Below, in pieces: positions 53,706-61,946 of a stretch of DNA of 64,000 bases. Position 1 is the first letter of the stretch; every line of letters begins with the position of its first letter. The DNA is taken from the NCBI GenBank assembly GCA_021792365.1, contig JAJYUT010000005.1, forward strand, positions 62,001 through 126,000, read 5' to 3'. The translations under genes and the position numbers were made by a program. The notes beneath the pieces were generated by a model. The model worked only from the letters and a program-made list of their open reading frames with translations. It was not told the DNA's origin and made no database searches. Source of the stretch: Pseudomonadota bacterium. GTDB taxonomy: Bacteria; Pseudomonadota; Alphaproteobacteria; Dongiales; Dongiaceae.

Positions 53706-53721
53706 TTAAGGCTTTCTTAAT
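53706..53721 (+). promoter_or_regulatory. CtrA-binding box upstream of the FlaG-like gene
   Basis: TTAAGGCTTTCTTAAT matches TTAA-N7-TTAA exactly, about 93 bases upstream of the FlaG-like gene start. Confidence 0.7.
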
Positions 53722-53813
53722 AGATCAGGGGAAAGATCATCTATACTGCTGTGTAGTGTAAACGGGACCGAATGCTCGGCCCCGGCAGCAGGAGAAGGGA
53801 GCAGCGGGCTTTA

Positions 53814-54284
53814 ATGTTGCGCCCGATCACCACATCCAGTGCGTCGGCCGGCGCGGCACCGAGTGCGGTGCACGAAAGCGCCGCCGCGACTCTCTCGCGC
53901 CATCAGACGCACGCGCCCACATTCGGCGCAGCGGACTCCGCCCCGTCCCATACCGGCGCCGGAAATGCGGGGCCGATGTTCCGCTACAATAGCTTTCAAT
54001 TCATTTACCGGCAGGATGTCGGGCGCATTGTCCTGATCGGGCAGAGCCCGGAGACCGGCGAGCGCGTCGCCCAGGTGCCGTCGGAGCAGGCGTTGCGCGC
54101 GTATGAGCGGACCGAGCGCGTCGAGCGCCAGGCGCATATCCAGGGGGGCCAGGCCGCGGAGCAGCCGGCGGCGGTCGCCGCGCCATCCGCGCCTTCGACG
54201 CCGAAGCCGGATCTCGCGAAGGCGTTGGTGGCGGCAATCGGAGGCGACAATCGCGGGAGCGGCGTCGTCAGCGTTTCGGCCTAG
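53814..54284 (+). CDS. FlaG-like small flagellar protein
   Basis: A 156-residue protein. After a Ser/Ala/His-rich N-terminus, residues about 55-95 read RYNSFQFIYRQDVGRIVLIG, then SPETGERVAQVPSEQALRAYE. This matches the order of FlaG proteins (beta hairpin, TGE-x-I-x-Q-x-P). The tail is Ala/Pro-rich. ATG 53814 was preferred; ATG 53772 lacks a ribosome-binding site. A CtrA box precedes it and a terminator follows it. The FlaG assignment is tentative. Confidence 0.55.
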   Translation: MLRPITTSSASAGAAPSAVHESAAATLSRHQTHAPTFGAADSAPSHTGAGNAGPMFRYNSFQFIYRQDVGRIVLIGQSPETGERVAQVPSEQALRAYERTERVERQAHIQGGQAAEQPAAVAAPSAPSTPKPDLAKALVAAIGGDNRGSGVVSVSA

Positions 54285-54317
54285 GGAGGCATCGGCGCTT
54301 CGATGTCAGGCGATGGC

Positions 54318-54338
54318 GGGCCCGCAAGGGCCCTTTTT
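54318..54338 (+). terminator. Rho-independent terminator
   Basis: Stem GGGCCC / GGGCCC with a GCAA loop, followed by TTTTT. It lies 34 bases after the FlaG-like gene and touches the stop of the convergent flgN. Confidence 0.8.
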
Positions 54339-54775
54339 CATGCCCGCTGCTGGACCGCCGCGGGGCCGATGGCCGCCTGCCGTCGGCCGCGCCGCAGCGC
54401 GCCGCGCTGGTTGTAGCCGGTGACCTGTTGCCGCGGCTCCTCCAGCGCCTGGACGACGGCGCGCATCACCCGTTCGTTGACATCGCGCATGGCGCGCAAC
54501 GCACGCAGATTGTCGTGCAGCGTGGCGCGGAAGTGCTCGGTCGCCTCAATCAGCTCGTCCTTCAGCACGTCCGTCACGGCGTCCGCCGCGGCGTCCGGTT
54601 CCTTGAGGGCCAGCACGAAGGCGCGATAGGCGTCCGAGAGGGTGGACTTGTCATTCTGGAGCTGCCGCAGCTCCTGCGGCTTCATGCTGCGCAGCAGCTC
54701 GACCTCGTGCTCCATGCAGGCGATCAGCCGCGAGGTGATCGCAAGCAGGTCGGCCATCCGAGAGGACTTGTTCAT
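54338..54775 (-). CDS. flgN: Flagellar chaperone FlgN family protein
   Basis: A 145-residue helical protein: MADLLAITSRLIACMEHEVE, LRSMKPQELRQLQNDKSTLS and LRALRAMRDVNERVMRAVVQ give the FlgN pattern of long amphipathic helices. FlgN holds FlgK and FlgL before export; here both clients are encoded in the window. Its ATG overlaps the flgJ stop by 4 bases, last in flgI-flgJ-flgN. Confidence 0.82.
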   Translation of the reverse strand: MNKSSRMADLLAITSRLIACMEHEVELLRSMKPQELRQLQNDKSTLSDAYRAFVLALKEPDAAADAVTDVLKDELIEATEHFRATLHDNLRALRAMRDVNERVMRAVVQALEEPRQQVTGYNQRGALRRGRRQAAIGPAAVQQRA

Positions 54776-55110
54776 CGGGAAGTCTCCTGGAGCAGCAGCA
54801 ACTGCTTCTGCACCATGTCGGAAAGGCCGATGCCGCCGGCCTTGGCGACCTGTTTGCCGTATTCCTGCAGCAGGAAGGAACGGAAGATTCCCTCCGCCTC
54901 GCCGCCGCCGAACAGGGGATCGCTCGACAGGTCCGCGAACATGTCCTCGAATGCGTGGGTGACGAAGAAGGCCTCGAAATCCTCGGCCGTCGCCTTGATC
55001 GCGGCCTTGTCCTTGGCGTCGATCGCAGGTGCGGCGGGCGGGCTCTGGCGCAGCGTGCCGAAGCGGTCGAGCGGATTGCCGGGGATGGAGACAGCGCTTG
55101 CCATGGTCAT
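54772..55110 (-). CDS. flgJ: Rod-binding protein FlgJ (N-terminal domain only)
   Basis: A 112-residue rod-capping protein. AEDFEAFFVTHAFEDMFADL and EGIFRSFLLQEYGKQVAKAG are the rod-binding signatures. The C-terminal muramidase domain found in enterobacterial FlgJ is absent, as is normal in alphaproteobacteria. ATG 55110 overlaps the flgI stop (TGATG). flgN overlaps its own stop. Confidence 0.9.
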   Translation of the reverse strand: MTMASAVSIPGNPLDRFGTLRQSPPAAPAIDAKDKAAIKATAEDFEAFFVTHAFEDMFADLSSDPLFGGGEAEGIFRSFLLQEYGKQVAKAGGIGLSDMVQKQLLLLQETSR

Positions 55111-56249
55111 CACTGCACCATGAGGTCGGCCTGCAGCGCGCCGGCGGTCTTGATGGTCTGCAGGATGGCGATCATGTCTCGAGGGCTGACGCCGAGGGAA
55201 TTGAGCCCGGTGACCAGTTCCTCCAGCGTCACGCCGGGATCCAGCACCGCCAGCTTGCGGTCGGCGTCCTCCTCGATCTCCACATTGGTGCGCGGCACCA
55301 CCACGGTGACGCCGGTGTCGGAGAAGGGGTTGGGCTGCGAGACTTGGGGCGTCTCCGTGATTCGGATCGTGAGGTTGCCCTGCGCCACCGCCACCTTGCT
55401 GATGCGCACCTTGTCGCCCATCACGATGACGCCGGTGTTCTCGTCGATCACCACGCGTGCCGGCAGGTCCGGCTCGATCGGCAGGGATTCGATTTCGGTC
55501 AGGAGCGCCGCCGGGTTCCCGCCGCCGGCAAAGACGTTGAGGACGACGGTGCCGGAATCCTGGGCATGGGCGACCTCGTGGCCGATCTGCGTGTTGACCG
55601 CGTTGGCGATCCGGCGGGCGGTGGTGAAGTCCGGATTCCGCAGCGCGATGTTGACGGTCTCGAGGGAGGCCATGTCGAAGGGCACTTCGCGCTCCACGAT
55701 CGCACCGCGGGCGATACGGCCGCTGGTCGGCACGCCCCGCGTCACCGATTCGGCGGCGCCGACGGCGGAAAAGCCGCTGATCGTCACCTGGCCTTGCGCG
55801 ACGGCATAGACCTCGCCATCGGCGCCGACCATCGGGGTGACCAGCAGAGTGCCGCCCTGCAGGCTGGTGGCATCGCCGAGGGCGGAGATCGTCACGTCGA
55901 TCTCGGTGCCCTGGCGCGCGAAAGGGGGCAGGCTGGCGGTCACCATGACCGCCGCTACGTTGTCCGTTTCCAGGTCCTCGTCGCGCGCGTTGACGCCCAG
56001 GCGCTCGAGCATGCCGATCAGGCTTTCGCGCGTGAACACGGCGGATTCCAGGTCGTCGCCGGTGCCGTTGAGACCGACCACGATGCCGTAGCCCACCAAT
56101 TGGTTCTCACGAACCCCCTCGAAATCCGCGATGTCCTTGATGCGCGAGACCGCGGCGGCCGGGGCGATCATCCCCGGCGCGACCAGGATCGCGGCCACCG
56201 CAAGGCGCCAGCCGATCCGTGCGAGTCGCTTGATCGAGTGCAGCAGCAT
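55110..56249 (-). CDS. flgI: Flagellar P-ring protein FlgI
   Basis: A 379-residue periplasmic ring protein with a signal peptide (WRLAVAAILVAPGMIAPAAA). Signatures include ADFEGVRENQLVGYGIVVGL, NVAAVMVTASLPPFARQGT and PRDMIAILQTIKTAGALQAD at the end. Length is standard. It heads flgI-flgJ-flgN behind a sigma-54 promoter and is divergent from fliX, an arrangement also known from Caulobacter. Confidence 0.97.
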   Translation of the reverse strand: MLLHSIKRLARIGWRLAVAAILVAPGMIAPAAAVSRIKDIADFEGVRENQLVGYGIVVGLNGTGDDLESAVFTRESLIGMLERLGVNARDEDLETDNVAAVMVTASLPPFARQGTEIDVTISALGDATSLQGGTLLVTPMVGADGEVYAVAQGQVTISGFSAVGAAESVTRGVPTSGRIARGAIVEREVPFDMASLETVNIALRNPDFTTARRIANAVNTQIGHEVAHAQDSGTVVLNVFAGGGNPAALLTEIESLPIEPDLPARVVIDENTGVIVMGDKVRISKVAVAQGNLTIRITETPQVSQPNPFSDTGVTVVVPRTNVEIEEDADRKLAVLDPGVTLEELVTGLNSLGVSPRDMIAILQTIKTAGALQADLMVQ

Positions 56250-56293
56250 GGTCTTCCTTCGGCATGTTTATAGTCTTCGTTGCCTTCCTCCAC

Positions 56294-56308
56294 GCAACTC
56301 CCGTGCCA
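56294..56308 (-). promoter_or_regulatory. Sigma-54 promoter of flgI
   Basis: Minus strand TGGCACGGGAGTTGC, a full consensus match, 45 bases upstream of the flgI ATG. A FlbD-like element (CGGCAGGAATTTCCCG, 56382-56397) is about 75 bases farther upstream. Confidence 0.9.
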
Positions 56309-56422
56309 TTCCCCGATTTGACACAAGGCATTGATATAAATGGGAGTCGGAGATATGAGAGGCGGCCCGGCGGGAGGAGGGCGGCAGGAATTTCCCGTAT
56401 GGCCCGGCGCTTTGGCCGATTG

Positions 56423-56438
56423 TTAAGGCCTTGTTAGC
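56423..56438 (+). promoter_or_regulatory. CtrA-like box upstream of fliX
   Basis: TTAAGGCCTTGTTAGC: TTAA-N7-TTA with G for the last A. It is 68 bases upstream of fliX. CtrA control of fliX is known in Caulobacter. Confidence 0.6.
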
Positions 56439-56505
56439 GATAAACCGCCATTGTGGCGTCCGGAGTCACGGGCGCTCTGAATCCCGGAAGATTCGCCGCG
56501 CATAA

Positions 56506-56943
56506 ATGAAGATCGATCCAACACAAGTCCGAGCAACCGCGACGCGCCGAGTCGGGACCGCGCAAGCTTCCAGCGGCGGCGGGTTTACGGCCGCGTTGCA
56601 GGAGGAAAGCGCCGCTCCGGGCGCCAATGGCGCGGTTGGCGGTCCGGTCGGATTGTCCGGGGTCTCCACCGTCTTGGCCCTGCAGGGCGCCCCCGATTCG
56701 ACCGAGCGGCGGGCGCGCCAGCGCGCCATCCAGCGCGGCGACGCGATGCTGGACGACCTGGAACAAATTCGTCTTGGGCTGCTTTTGGGCTCCATTCCGC
56801 GGGCCAAGCTCGAGCAGCTCGCGCAGCTTGTCCGAGTACGTCGGGAACAGGTAGACGATCCCAGGCTGATGGCGATTCTCGACGAGATCGAGCTCAGGGC
56901 CGCCGTCGAGTTGGCCAAGCTGACCGGGTCTGGCGGGGTATGA
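56506..56943 (+). CDS. fliX: Flagellar assembly regulator FliX
   Basis: A 145-residue protein that links completion of class II structures to FlbD activity. The C-terminal half is diagnostic: RGDAMLDDLEQIRLGLLLG, SIPRAKLEQLAQLV and PRLMAILDEIELRAAVELAK. The N-terminus is flexible. It is divergent from flgI, with the CtrA-like and sigma-54 sites between them. Confidence 0.93.
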   Translation: MKIDPTQVRATATRRVGTAQASSGGGFTAALQEESAAPGANGAVGGPVGLSGVSTVLALQGAPDSTERRARQRAIQRGDAMLDDLEQIRLGLLLGSIPRAKLEQLAQLVRVRREQVDDPRLMAILDEIELRAAVELAKLTGSGGV

Positions 56944-57062
56944 TTTTCAATTTCTTCAGTCATTACAACAAGATGAATGATGAATTCCGGCCTTGCGGCG
57001 GAAAGGCAAATTCCTATACTCCCCGGCAATCTCGCGACGGGCTGTGACCGATGGGAGACGGC

Positions 57063-57518
57063 ATGACGCGAGGGTTGGACAAGAACGGATCTGAGACACG
57101 CATGAAACCGTTGCTCTCGCCTGATTATCGCCCGCACGACAAAGAAGAGTTCATGAACCCGATGCAGCAAGAGTATTTCCGCCAGAAGCTGCTGGCCTGG
57201 AAGCAGGAGCTGCTACGGGAATCGGGAGAAACGCTGAACCATCTGCAGGAAGAAAGCCTGTCCGAGCCGGACATCACCGACCGCGCCAGCCTGGAAACCG
57301 ACCGGGCGCTGGAACTGCGCACGCGCGATCGCGAACGCAAGCTGATCAGCAAGATCGACGAAGCGTTGCGGCGGATCGAAGAAGGCACCTATGGCTTCTG
57401 CGAGGAAACCGGCGAGCCGATCAGCTTGAAGCGCCTCGAAGCCAGGCCGATCGCCACGCTGTCGCTCGAAGCGCAGGAGCGGCACGAGCGCATGGAGCGC
57501 ACCCACCGCGACGATTGA
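57063..57518 (+). CDS. dksA: RNA polymerase-binding factor DksA
   Basis: A 151-residue regulator that enters the RNA polymerase secondary channel and acts with ppGpp. MNPMQQEYFRQKLLAWKQEL starts the core. The coiled-coil tip has EPDITDRASLETDRALELR (Asp and Ala at the tip), then YGFCEETGEPISLKRLEARP. Only one of the four zinc cysteines remains, so the zinc finger is probably not metal-bound. ATG 57063 has GGGAG; ATG 57051 is an alternative. Convergent with the next gene. Confidence 0.95.
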   Translation: MTRGLDKNGSETRMKPLLSPDYRPHDKEEFMNPMQQEYFRQKLLAWKQELLRESGETLNHLQEESLSEPDITDRASLETDRALELRTRDRERKLISKIDEALRRIEEGTYGFCEETGEPISLKRLEARPIATLSLEAQERHERMERTHRDD

Positions 57519-57524
57519 ACCTCT

Positions 57525-58102
57525 TCAATCGTCCTCGATCCTGAGAAACGGCCAGCGCGCCCGGTAGCTCTCCGCCTTCTCTCGGAAACGCTGGAGGCTG
57601 GGCGCGTTGGCATTCGGCCTGACGATCCCCTGCTCGAGTTCATCGAGGCCGTAGGGCGCGTAGAGCCTCAGGCTGCCATCGCCTTGCGGCGACAGGCCAA
57701 CGCAAGTGCAGCGTGCAAGAAAAGGCCGATGCCGTCCTCGGCGCTCACGAGCGCCGGGTAGGGCGCGCCGAAGCGCTGCGGATACCACAGGTGCACGCGC
57801 GCCTGGTTGCGGATCTCGATCAATCCGTCGAGATCCGCGAACAGCACGCGGCCGCGCCGGATGACGACGTCCTCCGCCTCCCATGACAGGTCTGATGCGT
57901 CGAAGTAGAAGATGTCGTAGTCCTTGATGCCGCTCTGCGGCGCATGGCCAGCGCGCGCGTTCCACGCCGCCTGATAGACGCAGCCCGCCACCAGCCAGGT
58001 CTGCGGCACGCCGAGCAGCGGCAAGCGCTGGAGGATCGCGCGATTGATCGGGTTCCGCAGGGCTGTGCCGACCAGGTCCATGACTGCCAACAACGAACGC
58101 AT
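57525..58102 (-). pseudogene. Nucleotidyltransferase family protein (COG3575), frameshifted
   Basis: The N-terminal part (MRSLLAVMDLVGTALRNPIN, WLVAGCVYQAAWNARAG, KDYDIFYFDASDLSWE, NQARVHLWYPQRFG) stops early in frame at 57668. The expected C-terminal end (SLRLYAPYGLDELEQGIVRPN to RWPFLRIEDD) is in another frame down to 57525. The shift is near the AAAA run at 57720-57723 and is restored by adding one base. Joined it would be about 192 residues, the family norm. It is a pseudogene or a homopolymer sequencing error. Confidence 0.78.
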
Positions 58103-58426
58103 CACCGGGCGATGCCGCCATACTCTAGTTCATCATCCTGCAAAGCGCGATCCGCAGCAGGAGGCAGGGCCGCCGCGATCGCTCCTTACATCTCGCCACA
58201 TTGCCGTGGGCCACAGCTTGGGGAACGCAACGCTACTTCCAGCTACGGCGAACCGCCGGCGGCTGCCTCGCATCGCACTATCTCGCGGCCTGGGTGATCG
58301 CGCGCGGCGCTTCGCCCCAGGACATGCGGGAGGCAATCGGCCATGTCGCGCCGGTCGGCGAGGAGGACGCGTATGTGAATCGCACGACCACGGTCATCCT
58401 GCCGTTCGTGACGCCCGCGCCTGATA
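58103..58426. other. Gene-free stretch
   Basis: About 320 bases between the broken nucleotidyltransferase and the MFS gene. One plus-strand frame from about 58254 reads like protein (ASHYLAAWVIARGASPQDMR), but it has no clear start and I recognise no family. It may be a remnant. Confidence 0.4.
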
Positions 58427-59602
58427 TTACCGCAGCGCCCCTGCGCTGAAGCGCCAGACCAGGGCGGCTGCCAGCACGAGCGCCGCCGCTGCTGCGACGG
58501 AGGGCAGCAGGAAGGTGCCGGTGAGGTCGTGCACCCAGCCGGCAAAGATCGGCCCGATGATTTGGCCCAGCCCGAAAGACGCGGTCATCAGCCCAATGAT
58601 GCGCGAGGCCGCGCCCGGTGCGAGGCGGCGGGCGCCGACAAGGCCGAGCACGGTGATGCCGACGAACGTCCCGCCGAGCAGCACCGCCGCCAGGATGGCG
58701 CCGGCGGGCGCGGTCCACAGCACGCTCGACAGCACACCGGCGGCCTCCACGAGGCACGCCAGGGCATAGCCGTGCGCGAGGCCGATGCGTCGCCCCATCC
58801 AAGCCCAGAAGGCGACCGACGGAATGCTGGCCAGTCCCACGATGACCCAGATAAAGGGCTCGAGCGGCGCGATCGCCGGACTGGTGCGCACCAGCTGCAC
58901 CAGGAAGGTCGCGGTGATCACATAGCCGAAGCCGAAAAGGCCGTAGGCGAGGATGAGCGCCGCGAGCGGGCGGCCGACGCCACTCTTAGCCGTCGTGGCC
59001 GCCACGCCGCCGCCATCGCGCCGTGCCGGGATCAGCGCCGCGACGGTCAGCACGGCCAGCAGCGAAATGGTGCCGGTGCCGACCCACTGCCATTGCCAGG
59101 CGACACCGTGCGCGGCGAGTTGTGCGACCAGGATCGCGGAGATCACGATGCCCGTGCCGACGCCGGCAAACTGGTGCCCCGCCATATCGGCGCGTCCCGC
59201 TGCGGCCAGCCGGTCCAGCACGAGGGATGAGGTGAAGACGAGCGCGAAGGCGCTCGCGAACCCGCCGAGGAACCGCATCAGGACGAACAGCACGACCGAT
59301 GAGGTCGCCGCCATCGCGCCGGTGGTGAGTGCGCTGACCAGCAATGCGCCCAGCAACCAGCCCCGTCGGCGCGGTGCGAAGAAATGCGTGGCCGCCACCA
59401 GCGCGCCGATCAGGTAGCCTGCGAAATTGGCGGACGCGATCAGCCCCGCCTCGCTGGCGCTGAGGCCCAGGGCCGTGACCATCTCCGGCAGGATCGGCGT
59501 ATAGGCGAACCGCCCGATGCCCATCGCCGATCCCAACGCGATCGCGCCGCCGAGGGCGAGCGCGGCGGGCCTCATGCTATGAATGTGCTCGCTTGCTGTC
59601 AC
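58427..59602 (-). CDS. YbfB/YjiJ-family MFS transporter
   Basis: A 391-residue, 12-helix inner-membrane transporter. GSAMGIGRFAYTPILPEMV near the N-terminus is the hallmark of the YbfB/YjiJ branch. The sixth/seventh helix linker is short and the second half contains LGLVGARRLAPGAASRIIGLM. Length is standard. The substrate is unknown. A palindromic repeat lies just upstream. Confidence 0.88.
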   Translation of the reverse strand: MTASEHIHSMRPAALALGGAIALGSAMGIGRFAYTPILPEMVTALGLSASEAGLIASANFAGYLIGALVAATHFFAPRRRGWLLGALLVSALTTGAMAATSSVVLFVLMRFLGGFASAFALVFTSSLVLDRLAAAGRADMAGHQFAGVGTGIVISAILVAQLAAHGVAWQWQWVGTGTISLLAVLTVAALIPARRDGGGVAATTAKSGVGRPLAALILAYGLFGFGYVITATFLVQLVRTSPAIAPLEPFIWVIVGLASIPSVAFWAWMGRRIGLAHGYALACLVEAAGVLSSVLWTAPAGAILAAVLLGGTFVGITVLGLVGARRLAPGAASRIIGLMTASFGLGQIIGPIFAGWVHDLTGTFLLPSVAAAAALVLAAALVWRFSAGALR

Positions 59603-59614
59603 AACCGTCTCCTG

Positions 59615-59700
59615 CTGTCATCCCGGCCTTGAGCCGGGAACCATGGTTCAACTGCACGTGCGATTGCGGAATGGGCCCCGGCTCAAGGCCGGGGTGACAG
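59615..59700. repeat. Inverted repeat (dispersed palindrome type)
   Basis: The left arm CTGTCATCCCGGCCTTGAGC and right-arm complement ending GGCCGGGGTGACAG (59673-59700) pair over about 25 bases with a central spacer of about 30. Elements with TGTCATCCCGGCC ends recur in many alphaproteobacterial genomes. It lies upstream of the MFS gene. Confidence 0.65.
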
Positions 59701-59753
59701 AAGAGCGGTTGCGCGAGCAAGCAAGAGGGTCAACTGCACGATCGATCCATTCG

Positions 59754-60062
59754 TCAATTCGTCGGCGGCTTGGCGTAGGGTACTTCCATCCAGACATACC
59801 CCTGTTCGTTGCTGCCGGGCTTGCGGGCATATTCCAGGATCCAGGAACGGCCGGTCTGGGTATCGAGCATCATGTTGATCCTGCTGTCGCCCTTGTTCAG
59901 GTCGCGGTCGGCTTGGTCGAGGAGGATGAGGACGAAACGCTGGCTCAGCGGCTGGGCGAACGGCGTCGGGGCGAGGGAGCCAGCATCGGCCTGCTGCGCC
60001 GCCGCCGCATCGGCGAGTGCCATCACTGCCAGGACACCGAGCGCCAGACTGTATCGAGACAT
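59754..60062 (-). CDS. Hypothetical secreted protein, 102 aa
   Basis: Not recognised. ATG 60062 follows an excellent GGAGGGAGAG. Residues 1-23 are a signal peptide (SRYSLALGVLAVMALADAAAA). The mature part has QRFVLILLDQADRDLNKGDS and TGRSWILEYARKPGSNEQGY, ending VPYAKPPTN: a small beta-rich periplasmic protein. It is divergent from nadE. Confidence 0.65.
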   Translation of the reverse strand: MSRYSLALGVLAVMALADAAAAQQADAGSLAPTPFAQPLSQRFVLILLDQADRDLNKGDSRINMMLDTQTGRSWILEYARKPGSNEQGYVWMEVPYAKPPTN

Positions 60063-60266
60063 CTCTCCCTCCGAGGCGGGTGTGAAATCGCAGAGCGGTA
60101 CCGGACCCTCGCAGGGAAGCATGGCTGACGCAGCCCTGACAAATGCGCGGAAGTCCGGCCTCGCATGCGCGGAACTCGGGTTTGCATTCCCGCCGGTTGC
60201 CCGTAATGTTCCCAAGGGCTTGCTTCTCAACGCTTGCTTCCGAATGCTTGCTTGTCCGGACCGCTC

Positions 60267-61928
60267 ATGACTCAGGAACTCAAGATCGCGCTGGCGCAGC
60301 TCAATCCGACGGTCGGCGACGTTGCCGGCAATCTCGCGCTCCTACGCAGGGCGCGCGCGATAGCGGCGGAAAAGGGCGCCGATCTCGTGTTGTGCAGCGA
60401 ACTGGTCCTGTCCGGCTATCCGCCCGAGGATCTCGTGCTGAAGCCCGCCTTCCAGCAGGCCTGCAAGTCCGCCCTCGAGGAATTGGCGGCCGAGACCGCC
60501 GATGGCGGCCCCGCGATGCTGGTGGGCTCGCCCTGGCTTGATGGCGATGCGCTGCGCAACGGCCTGTTCCTATTGAGCGAGGGCAAGATCGCCGCGAGCC
60601 GGTTCAAGCACGAGCTGCCGAACTACGGCGTTTTCGACGAGAAACGGGTGTTCAAACCCGCGCCGCTGCAGAGCCCGGTGAGCTTCAAGGGCGTGCGGCT
60701 CGGCCTGCCGATTTGCGAGGACCTGTGGTTCTGCGACGTTGCCGAGTGCCTCGCCGAATCCGGCGCGGAGATCCTGCTGTCGCCGAACGGCAGCCCGTTC
60801 GAGATCGACAAGATGGATCAGCGGATGAACGTGACGGTCGCCCGCCAGCAGGAAACCGACCTGCCTATCATCTACGTGAACCAGGCCGGCGGCCAGGACG
60901 AGCTGGTGTTCGACGGCGCTTCCTTCGTGCTCGATCGTGGCCAGCATATCCGCTGCGTGCTGCCGATGTTCCGCGAGGCGATCGAGGTCACGCATTGGCG
61001 CCGCACCAACCACGGGTGGAGCTGCGATCCCGCGCCCATCGCCGGGGAGCTCTCGCTCCTGGAGAAGACCTATCAGGCGATGATGCTGGGCCTGAGAGAT
61101 TACGTGAACAAGAACCGCTTCCCCGGCGTGATCCTCGGCCTCAGCGGCGGCATCGATTCCGCGCTGACCGCCGCAGTCGCCGTCGACGCGCTCGGCGCCG
61201 ACAAGGTGCGCGCGGTCATGATGCCCTCGCCCTATACCAGCCGCGAGAGCCTGGAGGATGCAGAGGCCTGCGCCCGGATGCTCGGCATCTCCTACGAGAT
61301 CATCTCGATCGAGCCGGCGATGCGCGCCTATGCCGAGATGCTGGCAAAGCCCTTTGCCGGCCGCAATGCCGACACCACGGAGGAGAACATCCAGAGCCGC
61401 GCCCGCGGCATCACGCTGATGGCCATGTCCAACAAGTTCGGCCACATGCTGCTGACCACCGGCAACAAGTCGGAGATGTCGGTCGGCTACGCGACGCTTT
61501 ATGGCGATATGTGCGGCGGCTATTCGGTGCTGAAGGACATCTACAAGATGACCGTGTTCGCGCTTAGCCGCTGGCGCAACGCCAACCACCCGCTGGATGC
61601 TCTCGGCCCCAGGGGGCTGGTCATGCCGGAGCGGGTCATCACCAAGGCGCCGTCGGCAGAGCTCAAGCCCAACCAGACCGACCAGGATTCCCTGCCGCCC
61701 TATGACGTGCTGGACGGCATCCTGGAATGCCTGGTGGAGCGCGAAATGACGGTGGACGAGATCGCAGCCAAGGGCTATGACCGAGCGACTGTCGTCCGGG
61801 TCTGGCGCATGCTGGATTTGGCGGAATACAAGCGGCGCCAGGCACCCCCGGGGGTCAAGATCTCGTCCAGGGCCTTCGGTCGGGACCGGCGCTATCCGAT
61901 CACCAACGGCTTCAAGGCGAAAAGCTGA
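60267..61928 (+). CDS. nadE: Glutamine-dependent NAD+ synthetase NadE
   Basis: A 553-residue two-domain enzyme. The N-terminal nitrilase-type glutaminase has Glu (SELVLSGYPPEDLV), Lys (RFKHELPNYGVFDE) and Cys (LPICEDLWF). The C-terminal ammonia-dependent synthetase has the P-loop GLSGGIDSALTAAVA, the ATP/NaAD-site LLTTGNKSEMSVGY and TKAPSAELKPNQTDQDSLPP. It makes NAD+ from nicotinate adenine dinucleotide. ATG 60267 was chosen by family start (TQELKIALAQLNPTVGD); an upstream start at 60234 is less likely. Confidence 0.97.
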   Translation: MTQELKIALAQLNPTVGDVAGNLALLRRARAIAAEKGADLVLCSELVLSGYPPEDLVLKPAFQQACKSALEELAAETADGGPAMLVGSPWLDGDALRNGLFLLSEGKIAASRFKHELPNYGVFDEKRVFKPAPLQSPVSFKGVRLGLPICEDLWFCDVAECLAESGAEILLSPNGSPFEIDKMDQRMNVTVARQQETDLPIIYVNQAGGQDELVFDGASFVLDRGQHIRCVLPMFREAIEVTHWRRTNHGWSCDPAPIAGELSLLEKTYQAMMLGLRDYVNKNRFPGVILGLSGGIDSALTAAVAVDALGADKVRAVMMPSPYTSRESLEDAEACARMLGISYEIISIEPAMRAYAEMLAKPFAGRNADTTEENIQSRARGITLMAMSNKFGHMLLTTGNKSEMSVGYATLYGDMCGGYSVLKDIYKMTVFALSRWRNANHPLDALGPRGLVMPERVITKAPSAELKPNQTDQDSLPPYDVLDGILECLVEREMTVDEIAAKGYDRATVVRVWRMLDLAEYKRRQAPPGVKISSRAFGRDRRYPITNGFKAKS

Positions 61929-61946
61929 TGGAGTGCCCAGGTTGTC

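Larger units (their letters stand above)
53468..53813. other. Divergent regulatory gap, flagellin 2 / FlaG-like gene
   Basis: A 346-base gap without a gene. It holds the flagellin 2 sigma-54 promoter (53553-53567), a poor FlbD-like palindrome near 53653-53668 and a CtrA box at 53706-53721. The stretch around 53580-53610 and 53700-53760 is AT-rich for this genome. Confidence 0.6.

Noticed and set aside
58201-58449. Small plus-strand frame with protein-like text (ASHYLAAWVIARGASPQDMR)
   Set aside because: No convincing start, no recognised family, overlaps the MFS gene end. Noted only as a possible remnant.
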